From Dongia rigui (GTDB taxonomy: Bacteria > Pseudomonadota > Alphaproteobacteria > Dongiales > Dongiaceae), in NCBI RefSeq assembly GCF_034044635.1, contig NZ_JAXCLX010000001.1, forward strand, positions 1,736,001-1,800,000: 64,000 nucleotides of DNA. The letters run 5' to 3'. This document shows, in pieces, positions 56,201-64,000 of this stretch (position 1 is its first letter; each line of letters starts with the position of its first letter). Position numbers and translations under genes: made by a program. The notes under the pieces were generated by a model. It was not told where the DNA came from, did no database searches, and saw nothing but the letters and a program-made list of their open reading frames with translations.

Positions 56201-58537
56201 ATGGCCCGCCTATCCAACGAGTGCCCAAAAACAGGCGCCGGTTACAGCCATGCTGATGGCCACAATGATGCCGACCACGATCATGCCGACCACGATCATG
56301 CCGGTCACGATCATGCCGGTCACGATCATGCCGGTCACGATCACGCGGCACATGCGGAGCCGCCGGCTTCCACCTGCAGCCGTGCGTTCAAGGTGCGCGG
56401 CATGGATTGCGCCGAGGAAGTGGCGGTGCTGAAACGGGCGCTTGGGGGCCTGGTCGGCGGCGAGGACAATCTCGCCTTCGATGTGCTCAACGGCCGCATG
56501 ATGCTGGCGGACGCGGCCAAGCATGTCAGCGACGACGCCATCATGAAGGCCGTCGCCGATACCGGCATGGGCGCCACACCCTGGCAGAAGGGTGCCCGCG
56601 ACCAGGGCACCGACAATCACCGCCGGCAGCAGGTGATCTTCACCGCGCTGAGTGGTGCCTTCGTCGCCATCGGCATCGCCATCCATCTTTATCTCTCCGC
56701 CGATATCTTGACCGGGCTCAAGCTGCTGGTGTCGCATGATGCCGAGGTGATGCCGTTCCCTGAGATCGCGGCCTATGTCGCGGCGGCCCTGCTGGGGGCG
56801 CGCTTCGTCGTGATCAAGGCCTGGTATGCCGCCAAGAACCTGCGCCCCGACATCAACCTGCTGATGATCGTGGCGGTAATCGGCGCCGCGGCGATTGGCG
56901 AGTGGTTCGAAGCGGCGACGGTCTCGTTCCTGTTTGCGCTCTCGCTGGCGCTGGAAGGTTGGAGCGTCGGCCGCGCGCGCCGCGCCATCGCCGCCTTGCT
57001 CAACCTCGCCCCGCCGACGGTGCGCAAGCTGCTGCCCGACGGATCCGATGTCGAGGTGCCGGTTGCCGACCTCAAACCTGGGGCGCATTTCATCGTCCCC
57101 GGTGGCGAGCGCATCGCCCTCGATGGCCGTGTCATCGACGGCAGCAGCGCGGTCAACCAGGCGCCGATCACCGGCGAAAGCGTGCCGGTGGAAAAGAGCT
57201 CGGGCAGCGAGGTCTATGCCGGCACGATCAATGGCGACGGCACGCTGACCGTCGAAGCCACCAAGGCAGTCGAGGACTCGACCCTGGCCCGCATCATCCG
57301 CATGGTCGAGGAAGCGCATGCCCGCCGGGCGCCCACCGAGCAATGGGTGGAGAAGTTCGCCCGCATCTATACGCCGGTGGTGATGGTCCTGGCGCTGCTG
57401 GTCTTCGTGGTGCCGCCCTTGCTGTTCGGCGGACTCTGGGTTGATTGGCTCTATCGCTCGCTGGTGCTGCTGGTGATCGCCTGCCCCTGCGCCTTGGTCA
57501 TTTCGACGCCGGTCTCGATCGTGGCGTCACTTGCTGCCTCGGCGCGCGCCGGCGTGCTGGTCAAGGGCGGGGCCTATATCGAACTGCCGGCGCGGCTCAA
57601 GGCGCTGGCGCTCGACAAGACCGGCACCATCACGCGCGGCGAACCGGTGGTGGTGCGCGTGGTACCCCTCAACGGTCATACCGAGGATCAGCTGCTGGCG
57701 CGGGCGGCGGCGCTCGAGGCGCGCTCGACACATCCCCTCGCCCGCGCCGTCATCCGCTATGCGCAGGAAAAGACCATCGCCTTCACGCCGGCCGAGGATG
57801 TCGAGGTCTTGAAAGGCCGTGGCCTCACCGGCCTCTTTGAGGGCGAGCGTTTCTGGCTGGGTTCGCATCGTTATGTCGTCGAGCGCGACCAGGATACGCC
57901 CGAGACGGTTGCTGCGGCCGAGGCACTGGAAGCCGATGGCAAGACTGTGCTGGTGGTCGGCAATGAACGGCATGTCTGCGGCCTCATCGCCGTCGCCGAC
58001 ACGATCCGCCCGGAGGCCAAGGCGATCGTCGCCGAGCTGCACCGCGCCGGCATCGCGCGCGTCGTCATGCTGACCGGCGACAACCGCGTTACGGCCGAAG
58101 CCATCGCGCGTGAGGTCGGCATCGACGAGGTTCACGCCGAGCTCTTGCCCGAGGACAAGGTGCGCGAGATCGACCGGCTGGTCGCCACATACACCTATGT
58201 CGGCATGGTGGGCGACGGCGTCAACGACGCGCCGGCCTTGGCGCGGGCCAGCATGGGCATCGCCATGGGCGCCATCGGCAGCGACGCGGCGATCGAGACG
58301 GCGGATGTCGCTCTCATGACCGATGACGTCTCGCGCCTGCCCTGGCTCATCCGGCATGCCTCGCGCACGCTGGGTGTCATCCGTCAGAACACCATCTTCT
58401 CGCTCGGCGTGAAGGCCGTGTTCTTCGTCCTCACCTTCGCCGGCATGGCCAGCCTCTGGGGCGCCATCGCCGCCGATGTCGGCGCCTCGCTGCTGGTGGT
58501 GGTCAACGCGCTGCGGCTACTGAACGCGCGGACGTGA
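56201..58537 (+). CDS. Zn/Cd/Pb-translocating P1B-type ATPase (ZntA/CadA-like)
   Basis: Metal-exporting ATPase of 778 residues in the inner membrane. The N-terminus has a His/Asp repeat (HDHAG units, residues ~22-51), then an HMA domain with GMDCAEEVA, typical of divalent-metal members. Catalytic landmarks are the membrane CPC motif in VIACPCALVISTP, actuator ITGESVPVEK, phosphorylated Asp in DKTGTITRGEP, HP-type SerThrHisPro (STHPLARAV) and hinge GDGVNDAPAL. The ATG at 56201 is preferred over 56135, which would place the MerR promoter in the coding region. Divergent from its regulator. Confidence 0.92.
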   Translation: MARLSNECPKTGAGYSHADGHNDADHDHADHDHAGHDHAGHDHAGHDHAAHAEPPASTCSRAFKVRGMDCAEEVAVLKRALGGLVGGEDNLAFDVLNGRMMLADAAKHVSDDAIMKAVADTGMGATPWQKGARDQGTDNHRRQQVIFTALSGAFVAIGIAIHLYLSADILTGLKLLVSHDAEVMPFPEIAAYVAAALLGARFVVIKAWYAAKNLRPDINLLMIVAVIGAAAIGEWFEAATVSFLFALSLALEGWSVGRARRAIAALLNLAPPTVRKLLPDGSDVEVPVADLKPGAHFIVPGGERIALDGRVIDGSSAVNQAPITGESVPVEKSSGSEVYAGTINGDGTLTVEATKAVEDSTLARIIRMVEEAHARRAPTEQWVEKFARIYTPVVMVLALLVFVVPPLLFGGLWVDWLYRSLVLLVIACPCALVISTPVSIVASLAASARAGVLVKGGAYIELPARLKALALDKTGTITRGEPVVVRVVPLNGHTEDQLLARAAALEARSTHPLARAVIRYAQEKTIAFTPAEDVEVLKGRGLTGLFEGERFWLGSHRYVVERDQDTPETVAAAEALEADGKTVLVVGNERHVCGLIAVADTIRPEAKAIVAELHRAGIARVVMLTGDNRVTAEAIAREVGIDEVHAELLPEDKVREIDRLVATYTYVGMVGDGVNDAPALARASMGIAMGAIGSDAAIETADVALMTDDVSRLPWLIRHASRTLGVIRQNTIFSLGVKAVFFVLTFAGMASLWGAIAADVGASLLVVVNALRLLNART
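56270..56349 (+). repeat. 15-base tandem repeat encoding a His-rich metal-binding stretch
   Basis: About five near-identical units of the form GCCGGTCACGATCAT encode repeated His-Asp-His-Ala-Gly. Copy number may vary between strains by slippage. Confidence 0.9.
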
Positions 58538-58555
58538 GGGATCAGGGCACCAGAC

Positions 58556-58584
58556 ATGGCAAAGATTGCCATATTCTTTGCCAT
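58556..58584 (+). promoter_or_regulatory. ParD operator
   Basis: ATGGCAAAGA (58556-58565) and its exact inverse at 58575-58584 flank 9 bases; TATATA follows at 58588. It lies 46 bases before the antitoxin start, the usual place for autoregulation. Confidence 0.75.
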
Positions 58585-58629
58585 GGGATATATATTTGCC
58601 CGCAAGCTCGCTTTTGACGGGAGGCCACT

Positions 58630-58875
58630 ATGGCGACGATGAATGTTTCACTGCCTGAGCAGATGAAGGCGTGGGTCGAGCGTCAGACCGAAAGCGGTCT
58701 CTATGGCAATGCCAGCGACTATATCCGCGACCTGATCCGCAAGGACCAGGTGCGGAAGGACGCGGTTGCGACCTTGCAAGCCGCCATCACGGCAGGCATC
58801 GAAAGCGGAGACGCACAGCCCTTCGATGCGGCCGCATTCAAGCTTCGCATGCGGGAGAAACATGTCGTCCGGTGA
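58630..58875 (+). CDS. parD: ParD family antitoxin
   Basis: 81 residues. The N-terminus MATMNVSLPEQMKAWVERQT is the ribbon-helix-helix DNA-binding part typical of ParD/CopG antitoxins, followed by the conserved GLYGNASDYIRDLIRKDQ. The C-terminal half would wrap the toxin. GGGAGG precedes the start. It overlaps the ParE gene by 14 bases. It would neutralise ParE and repress its own operon through the palindrome at 58556. Confidence 0.92.
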   Translation: MATMNVSLPEQMKAWVERQTESGLYGNASDYIRDLIRKDQVRKDAVATLQAAITAGIESGDAQPFDAAAFKLRMREKHVVR

Positions 58876-59185
58876 TGTGAAGCCGTATCGGCTTGTACCT
58901 CGCGCGCTGTCGGATCTCGACGACATATGGCGATATTCGGCAGAGACTTGGTCTATCGAACAGGCGGATCGTTACATCGACTCTTTGGTACGCGTGTTCG
59001 AGGCGATCGCAGCCATGCCGGCACTGGCGCAAGAGCGTCGCGAGTTCTCGCCGCCGGTGCGCATTCATGTGCATGAAAGCCACCTGATTGTCTATCTGAT
59101 TGCCGACGATCATATCGCCATCCTGCGCCTGCTTGGGGGCCGGCAGGATTGGGCTGCCATCCTCAAGGCCGCGGATCTGCAATGA
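58862..59185 (+). CDS. parE: ParE family toxin
   Basis: 107 residues, RelE/ParE fold. Family features are YRLVPRALSDLDDIWRYSAE at the start, the central PALAQERREF segment with conserved Arg, and the final RLLGGRQDW with the Arg near the C-terminus. ParE toxins inhibit DNA gyrase. The ATG at 58862 gives the family start; the longer open frame to 58766 reads through ParD out of frame. No truncation is visible, so the module looks functional. Confidence 0.92.
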   Translation: MSSGDVKPYRLVPRALSDLDDIWRYSAETWSIEQADRYIDSLVRVFEAIAAMPALAQERREFSPPVRIHVHESHLIVYLIADDHIAILRLLGGRQDWAAILKAADLQ

Positions 59186-59264
59186 CGCGCGATCCTTGAT
59201 CAGGTGACCGACCTGTCCGTCGAAATCAACGGACTGAGGATCCGCGTTCGACTTCACAAATGAA

Positions 59265-59341
<77 letters not shown>

Positions 59342-59399
59342 GTTGCTGGTGCTTATAGCAACGCTGGAACGCAAAGGCAAAATGCTCGAAAGGCCGCAA

Positions 59400-59873
59400 T
59401 CAGGCCAGTTTTTCGAGGATCCGGATCAGCACTTGCGCATCATCGGGGGCGAGCTTGCGACCGACATGGCGCTTGATGGCCGCGGCATAGACCGGCCACA
59501 TGCGGGCGATGAGGGCTTGGCCGGCGGGGCTCAAATGCACGGTCTGCCGACGCCGGTCGTCGGGGTTGACCATCCGCAGCGCATAGCCTTCCGCCACCAG
59601 CCGGTCGATGAGGCGCGAGGTCGTGCATTGGGTGAGCAGCAATTGCTGCTCGATCTCGCCGGGTGAGAGCGATTGCTGGGGCTGCCGTTCGAGGGCCGCC
59701 AGGGCGTCATACCACTGGGTTGGCGGCAGGCCCGCCTGCTTCAATTCCGCCTCGACGGTGGCCAGCAAGGTCGGCGCCACCTGCAGCAGCCGCGCCCAGG
59801 CCTGGACCACGAAGGGACAAAGCGCGGCGTCGTGATCAGCAGATGCGGCGGCAAGAGCGGGAGCGGTTTCCAT
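59400..59873 (-). CDS. MarR family transcriptional regulator
   Basis: 157 residues. The winged helix shows [20 protein letters not shown] and the basic wing [20 protein letters not shown]; flanking helices form the dimer interface. Divergent from a GST gene; two palindromes in the 139-base gap are obvious operator candidates. It probably represses the GST and itself and is released by an electrophile or phenolic ligand. The ATG at 59873 is used; the frame extends to 60014 but would run through the operators. Confidence 0.92.
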   Translation of the reverse strand: METAPALAAASADHDAALCPFVVQAWARLLQVAPTLLATVEAELKQAGLPPTQWYDALAALERQPQQSLSPGEIEQQLLLTQCTTSRLIDRLVAEGYALRMVNPDDRRRQTVHLSPAGQALIARMWPVYAAAIKRHVGRKLAPDDAQVLIRILEKLA

Positions 59874-59883
59874 GAGGGAATTA

Positions 59884-59929
59884 TATGCATCTGCATAAAT
59901 CTTGACAATAGATGCAACTGCATTTAATT
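59884..59929 (+). promoter_or_regulatory. MarR operators and promoter of the GST gene
   Basis: TATGCATCTGCATA (59884-59897) and ATGCAACTGCAT (59912-59923) are related dyads. TTGACA (59902-59907) lies between them, and TTAATT (59924-59929) follows after 16 bases, so the second dyad fills the promoter spacer. Binding would block the promoter. Confidence 0.8.
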
Positions 59930-60012
59930 CTGCCCCGGACCGGCCGGCCCTTCCCCGACCCGATTCCTGGTCGGGACCACCCCCGCCGCCGGCATTTCGA
60001 GGAGAACCATTC

Positions 60013-60621
60013 ATGAAGCTCTATTTCTCGCCGGGCGCCTGCTCGCTGTCGCCGCACATCACCGCCCTTGAAGCCGGGCTCGACGTGACCCTGATCAAGG
60101 TCGACACCAAGACCAAGAAGCTGGAAGACGGCAGCGACTTCCTGGCCATCAACCCGAAGGGCCAGGTGCCGACGCTGGTCCTGGATGACGGTGACGTGGT
60201 GACCGAGGGCCCGGTGATCGCACAGATCCTTGCCGACCTCGCCCCGGCCAGCAACCTTGCCCCCGGCAATGGCACCAAGGCGCGCTACAAGCTGCAGGAA
60301 TGGCTGAACTTCATCACATCGGAACTGCACAAGGGCTATAGCCCGCTGTTCAAGCCGACGACGCCTGACGACTACAAGCCGGTCGCCAAGGCGCAGCTTG
60401 CCGACCGCTATGCCTTCGTTGACGGCAAGCTTGCCGGCAAGAAATATCTGCTGGGCGACACCTTCACCGTGGCCGATGCCTATCTCTTTACGGTCAGCAA
60501 TTGGGCGAAGTTCGTCGGCGTCGATCTCAGCGCCTTTGGCAATCTCACCGCCTTCATGGCCCGCGTCGCCGAACGCCCGCAGGTGCAGGCGGCCCTCAAG
60601 GCCGAAGGCCTGACGAAGTAA
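60013..60621 (+). CDS. gstA: Beta-class glutathione S-transferase (GstA type)
   Basis: 202 residues. It opens MKLYFSPGACSLSPHITALE with the catalytic Cys10 of bacterial beta-class GSTs. The cis-Pro glutathione-binding loop is KGQVPTLVLDDGDVVTEGPV, and the C-terminal half has LGDTFTVADAYLFTV. It conjugates or reduces electrophiles with glutathione. GGAGAACC lies upstream. Control by the divergent MarR regulator is very likely from the operator layout. Confidence 0.93.
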   Translation: MKLYFSPGACSLSPHITALEAGLDVTLIKVDTKTKKLEDGSDFLAINPKGQVPTLVLDDGDVVTEGPVIAQILADLAPASNLAPGNGTKARYKLQEWLNFITSELHKGYSPLFKPTTPDDYKPVAKAQLADRYAFVDGKLAGKKYLLGDTFTVADAYLFTVSNWAKFVGVDLSAFGNLTAFMARVAERPQVQAALKAEGLTK

Positions 60622-60633
60622 GCGCCAAGCGCT

Positions 60634-61365
60634 CTAGGCCAGCGCCGATTGCATCATCAGCGAGAGGCGCTGGCGGGGCTTGCCCTGCCCATCGAAATTT
60701 TCCGGGGCCAGCCAGGCCTCATAGACGGCGCGGATCTTGGGCCAGTCCTTGTCGATGATCGAATACCAGGCGGTGTCGCGGTTGCGGCCCTTATAGATCG
60801 TGGCCTGCCAGAACGTGCCCTCATAGATGAAACCGAGGCGCCCGGCGGCCGACTGGCTCGGCGCATTCAGCGCATCGCATTTCCATTCATAGCGGCGATA
60901 GCCGAGCTCGTCGAAGACGCGCTTCATGAGGAGATACATGGCCTCCGTGGCGCCCGTGCTGCGCTGGAGCGCCGGGGCATAATTGATGTGCCCCACTTCA
61001 ATGACGCCGACCGCCGGCTCGATGCGCAGGAAGCTGGCAACACCCACCGCCTTGCCGCTTTTCTTGTCGATGATGGCGTGAAAGAGCGGGTCTTCCGATT
61101 TTGCCATGGCGGCCACCCAGTCGCGATAGGGGCCGAATTCCGGATAGGGACCATAGGGCAGATAGGTCCAGATGCGGTTTTCGGTATCCGCGGCATTGGC
61201 GGCAAAAAGGTCGGCGGCATGCGCGTCGGCATCCAGCATCTCGAGGCGCACGAAGCGGCCTTCCATTGCCGTCCGTGGCGGGCGCGGTCGCGCCGTCCAG
61301 CCCGGCACGGCAAAGCCGATCTTCTGGCCGAGGTCGTTGGTTGTGTTCTGGTCGCTGCCGGTCAT
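60634..61365 (-). CDS. GNAT family acetyltransferase (RimJ/RimL-like)
   Basis: 243 residues from the ATG at 61365 (an in-frame GTG at 61377 is possible). It has the RimJ/RimL-like pattern: MEGRFVRLEMLDADAHAADL, the beta4 strand VIEVGHINYAPALQRSTGAT with the acetyl-CoA loop, and RYEWKCDALNAPSQSAAGRL followed by GFIYEGTFWQATIYKGRNRD. Members acetylate protein N-termini, amino acids or antibiotics. It converges with the GST gene, 12 bases apart. Its acceptor is unknown. Confidence 0.88.
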   Translation of the reverse strand: MTGSDQNTTNDLGQKIGFAVPGWTARPRPPRTAMEGRFVRLEMLDADAHAADLFAANAADTENRIWTYLPYGPYPEFGPYRDWVAAMAKSEDPLFHAIIDKKSGKAVGVASFLRIEPAVGVIEVGHINYAPALQRSTGATEAMYLLMKRVFDELGYRRYEWKCDALNAPSQSAAGRLGFIYEGTFWQATIYKGRNRDTAWYSIIDKDWPKIRAVYEAWLAPENFDGQGKPRQRLSLMMQSALA

Positions 61366-61484
61366 TCTCGCCCACACCTTGATCTGCTTGTGGATTTCGC
61401 CATTTCACGGGCGGAACCTTATAGTATCCTGGCACCAACAGCCAAGACAGCTGCCCCACGCGGTTTTCGGTGGAGACATGTTTC

Positions 61485-62474
61485 ATGCGCGTCACCCGTT
61501 CCTGCCTCGGCGCATCCCTCATTGCCGTGACCCTGATGGGTTGCGACAAGCCGGCCGATGATCGGCTGCTGGGCTATGTCGAGGGCGACTATGTCTATAT
61601 GGCGCTGCCATCGGCCGGGCGCCTTGCCGAGATCGCGGTGAAGCGCGGCGACCAGGTCGCGGCCGGCGACGTGCTCTTCAGGCTGGACGACACGACCGCC
61701 GCCGCCGATCTTGCACGCGCCAAGGCCGACCTTCTCGAGGCCGAACACAAGCTGGCTGATTTGAAGACGGGCGAGCGGCCGGAGGAACTGGCCATCATCG
61801 AGGCACAGCTCGCCTCGGCAAACGCTTCGCTGATGCTGTCGGAACCCCGCGTCAAGCGGCGGCGTGAATTGGTCAAAAGCAACATCGTCGGTACCGAAGA
61901 CCTCGATTCCGCCGAAGCCTCGATCCTGGAGGATCGCGGGCGCATCGCCGAATACACCGCGCGCCTCGCCGCCGCAAGGCTGCCTGGCCGTGACGAACAG
62001 ATCGCGGCGCAGGAGGCTGCGGTCGATGCCTTCCGGAGCGCCATCACGACGGCGCAATGGGCGCTGGACGAGCGGCGCGCCGTGGCCCCGGCTGGTGGCA
62101 GCATCCAGGACGTCTATTTCCGTCCGGGCGAGGAAGTGGCGGCGGAACAGGCGGTGCTGCAACTCCTGCCGCCCGAGAACATCAAGCTGAAGATCTATGT
62201 GCCGGAACCGGTGATCGGCCACTACCAGATCGGCGAGGAACTGGCCGTCACCTGCGACGGCTGCCCGCCGGATCTCACCGCGCGCATCGACTTCATCGCC
62301 GCATCGGCCGAATACACGCCACCCGTCATCTACAGCGATACCAGCCGCGCCAAGCTCGTTTTCCTGGTGGAGGCGCGGCCCGTTTCGGCGCCGGCCGGTT
62401 TCCAATGGCACCCGGGCCAACCGGTGGAAGCGCGGCCGCTGGCGCCGCCCCAGGCGGCAAGCCCCGCTTCATGA
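61485..62474 (+). CDS. HlyD-like periplasmic adaptor lipoprotein
   Basis: 329 residues. A signal peptide ends in a lipobox (VTLMGCD, Cys near residue 20), so it is probably anchored by lipid. A biotinyl-lipoyl-like half-motif follows (VYMALPSAGRLAEIAVKRGD), then a coiled-coil hairpin (about residues 70-190) and the second half RRAVAPAGGSIQDVYFRPGE. It should link the inner-membrane ABC exporter encoded downstream to an outer-membrane component. Its stop overlaps the ATPase start by four bases. Confidence 0.88.
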   Translation: MRVTRSCLGASLIAVTLMGCDKPADDRLLGYVEGDYVYMALPSAGRLAEIAVKRGDQVAAGDVLFRLDDTTAAADLARAKADLLEAEHKLADLKTGERPEELAIIEAQLASANASLMLSEPRVKRRRELVKSNIVGTEDLDSAEASILEDRGRIAEYTARLAAARLPGRDEQIAAQEAAVDAFRSAITTAQWALDERRAVAPAGGSIQDVYFRPGEEVAAEQAVLQLLPPENIKLKIYVPEPVIGHYQIGEELAVTCDGCPPDLTARIDFIAASAEYTPPVIYSDTSRAKLVFLVEARPVSAPAGFQWHPGQPVEARPLAPPQAASPAS

Positions 62475-63415
62475 AGGCTGTGATCGACGTCCATGGCCTG
62501 GTCAAGACCTTCGGCGACAAGCGCGTCGTCGACGATGTGTCGCTGCAGGTCGGCAAGGGGCAGATCTATGGCTTCCTCGGCCCCAATGGCAGCGGCAAGA
62601 CCACGACCCTGCGCATGCTGTGCGGGTTGCTGACGCCCGATGCCGGCAGCGGCACCTGCCTTGGCTTCGACATCCGCAAGGAATCGGCCGAGATCAAGCG
62701 CCGCACCGGTTACATGACGCAGAAATTCAGCCTCTATGAAGATCTCACCATCCGCGAGAATCTGGACTTCGTCGGCCGCGTCTATGGCCTCGACAAGCTG
62801 AAGAGCCGCGTCGATGCGGCACTCGATCGCCTGGGTCTTGCCAGTCGCCGGAAGCAGCTGGCGGGGCAGTTGTCGGGCGGCTGGAAGCAGCGACTGGCAC
62901 TGGCCGCCTGCATCCTCCATGAACCGGAACTGCTGCTGCTCGATGAACCCACGGCCGGGGTCGATCCGAAGGCAAGGCGCGATTTCTGGGACCAGATCCA
63001 TGCCCTGGCCGGGGCCGGCCTCACCGTGCTGGTCAGCACGCATTACATGGACGAGGCCGAACGCTGCCACGAGATTCTCTACATCGCCTATGGCAAGCTG
63101 ATCGCGCGCGGCACCATCGCCGATGTCATCAGCCAGCACGATCTTGCGACCTGGTCGGTCACGGGACCGAACCTCTATCTGCTGTCGCAGGAATTGCAGC
63201 GGACCCCCGGCATCGACACGGTGGCCGCCTTCGGCACCGCCTTGCATGTCTGCGGCCGCGATGCGGCGTTGCTGGAGCGCGGCATCGCCCCCTATCGCCT
63301 GCGCCCCGACCTCACCTGGGCACGCACCAGCCCGAGCCTTGAGGACATTTTCATCCAGTTGATGTCGGGGCTCGATACCAATGGCGCCGGAAAAGCGCCG
63401 GAGCCTTCCGCATGA
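62471..63415 (+). CDS. ABC exporter ATP-binding protein
   Basis: 314 residues, one nucleotide-binding domain. Walker A is FLGPNGSGKTTTLRMLCG, the signature LSGGWKQRLALAACI, Walker B LLLLDEPTAGVDPKARR, H-loop VSTHYMDEAERC. It matches the YbhF/ABC-2 drug-export type. The ATG overlaps the adaptor stop (ATGA) and its stop overlaps the permease start in the same way, so the three genes are tightly coupled. The N-terminal extension visible in a longer frame is out-of-frame with the adaptor and not real. Confidence 0.92.
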   Translation: MKAVIDVHGLVKTFGDKRVVDDVSLQVGKGQIYGFLGPNGSGKTTTLRMLCGLLTPDAGSGTCLGFDIRKESAEIKRRTGYMTQKFSLYEDLTIRENLDFVGRVYGLDKLKSRVDAALDRLGLASRRKQLAGQLSGGWKQRLALAACILHEPELLLLDEPTAGVDPKARRDFWDQIHALAGAGLTVLVSTHYMDEAERCHEILYIAYGKLIARGTIADVISQHDLATWSVTGPNLYLLSQELQRTPGIDTVAAFGTALHVCGRDAALLERGIAPYRLRPDLTWARTSPSLEDIFIQLMSGLDTNGAGKAPEPSA

Positions 63416-64000
63416 GGCTGTTCTCCGTCAGCCGGTTCCTGGCGATCCTTGCCAAGGAATTCATCCAGATGCGGCGCGACCGCCTCACCTTCGGCATGAT
63501 GATGGGTGTGCCGCTGATGCAGCTGCTGCTGTTCGGCTATGCCATCAATACCGACCCCAAGAACCTGCCGGCGGTGGCCGTCGTGGGCGAGCAGTCGAAC
63601 TTCGCCCGCTCGCTTCTGAGCGCCATGGAGAAGACCGGCTATATCCATTTCATCCGCGAACCGGTCGATGCGGCGACCGCGGACAGGATGCTGCGCCAGG
63701 GCGATGTGCAATTCGCCGTCCATATCCCGCCCGATTTCGCCCAAGACCTGGTGCGCGGCCGCATGCCGGCCCTGCTGGTCGAAGCGGACGCAACGGATCC
63801 GGTCGCCACCGGCAATGCGCTCTCGGCACTGCAGGGGCTGGACGCCTCGGCGCTGGTCCACGATTTGAAAGGACCCTTGGCCAAGCTGCAGAACGACGTG
63901 GCACCCTTCGAGGTGCGCCTCCACAAGCGCTACAATGCCGAAGGAATCACGCAATACAACATCGTGCCCGGACTCATGGGCGTGGTGCTGACCATGACCA
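63412..64000 (+). CDS. ABC-2 type exporter permease (C-terminus outside window)
   Basis: The first 196 residues are visible. It opens with an amphipathic start and helix 1 (LTFGMMMGVPLMQLLLFGYA), then a large periplasmic domain, as in YbhS/YbhR and other ABC-2 membrane proteins. The motif KEFIQMRRDRLTFG before the helix is characteristic. A second permease gene is expected just beyond the window in YbhFSR-type operons. Substrate unknown; drugs or lipid-like compounds are usual. Confidence 0.9.
   Translation, partial: MRLFSVSRFLAILAKEFIQMRRDRLTFGMMMGVPLMQLLLFGYAINTDPKNLPAVAVVGEQSNFARSLLSAMEKTGYIHFIREPVDAATADRMLRQGDVQFAVHIPPDFAQDLVRGRMPALLVEADATDPVATGNALSALQGLDASALVHDLKGPLAKLQNDVAPFEVRLHKRYNAEGITQYNIVPGLMGVVLTMT

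Noticed and set aside
56270-56349. Short regularly repeated units as a CRISPR array
   Set aside because: The units are 15 bases, contiguous and in frame with a His-rich coding stretch; there are no spacers.

Overview
The window looks like chromosomal DNA of a high-GC alphaproteobacterium, most likely in or near the Rhodospirillales. This is inferred from the complete TCA block mdh-sucC-sucD-sucA-sucB-lpd with zapE upstream, the DUF1636, IalB-type, ChvE/Rbs-type and DUF924 families, and short GC-rich dispersed palindromes. Almost all of it is protein coding. One tRNA gene is visible. I saw no insertion sequence, integrase, phage block or CRISPR array.

Layout. 1-2928 holds a DUF2333 membrane protein cut by the left edge, trpS and a Bax-inhibitor-1 family membrane protein. 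3081-7230 is a complete polyamine-type ABC importer (potA, potD, potB, potC), followed by a glutathione transferase, a small membrane protein and a DUF924 protein. 9392-13174 has a DUF1636 protein, a Sel1-repeat protein with an Ala/Pro-rich tail and an unrecognised lipoprotein. 13455-24953 is the central-metabolism block: zapE, mdh, a 49-residue Lys/Ala-rich histone-H1-like protein overlapping mdh by ATGA, sucCD, sucAB, a C39-like (DUF3335-type) peptidase and lpd.

25020-36211 is the most unusual region. Five minus-strand genes form a tight putative operon: two tandem LtaS/OpgB-like phosphoglycerol transferases, a GNAT acetyltransferase, a membrane sensor kinase and a secreted GH5 glycosidase. 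A membrane-anchored ATP-grasp protein is divergent from it, and a soluble TPR-type histidine kinase converges on its end. I infer a cell-envelope polymer or periplasmic-glucan synthesis, decoration and sensing system. Next come ybjQ, argG, two exported TPR proteins, rlmN, an IalB-like protein and a TrmH-family methyltransferase. 42347-48785 holds a divergent EamA exporter/CGNR regulator pair with a striking fourfold operator, an L-asparaginase, a large-subunit catalase and a PLP cystathionine-gamma-synthase-type enzyme.

48867-55418 is a sugar or sugar-acid module: IlvD/Edd dehydratase, GntR/FCD regulator, periplasmic sugar-binding protein, and a divergent ABC ATPase and permease, with a perfect palindrome between the divergent transporter units. 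55478-59185 carries a MerR regulator, a His-rich Zn/Cd/Pb P-type ATPase and a ParD/ParE module with a palindromic operator, ending at tRNA-Arg(CCU). The right end has a divergent MarR/GST pair with two palindromic operators around a promoter, a GNAT enzyme, and an HlyD-ABC-ABC2 export operon cut by the right edge.

All calls come from reading the sequence and translations. No database search was run.
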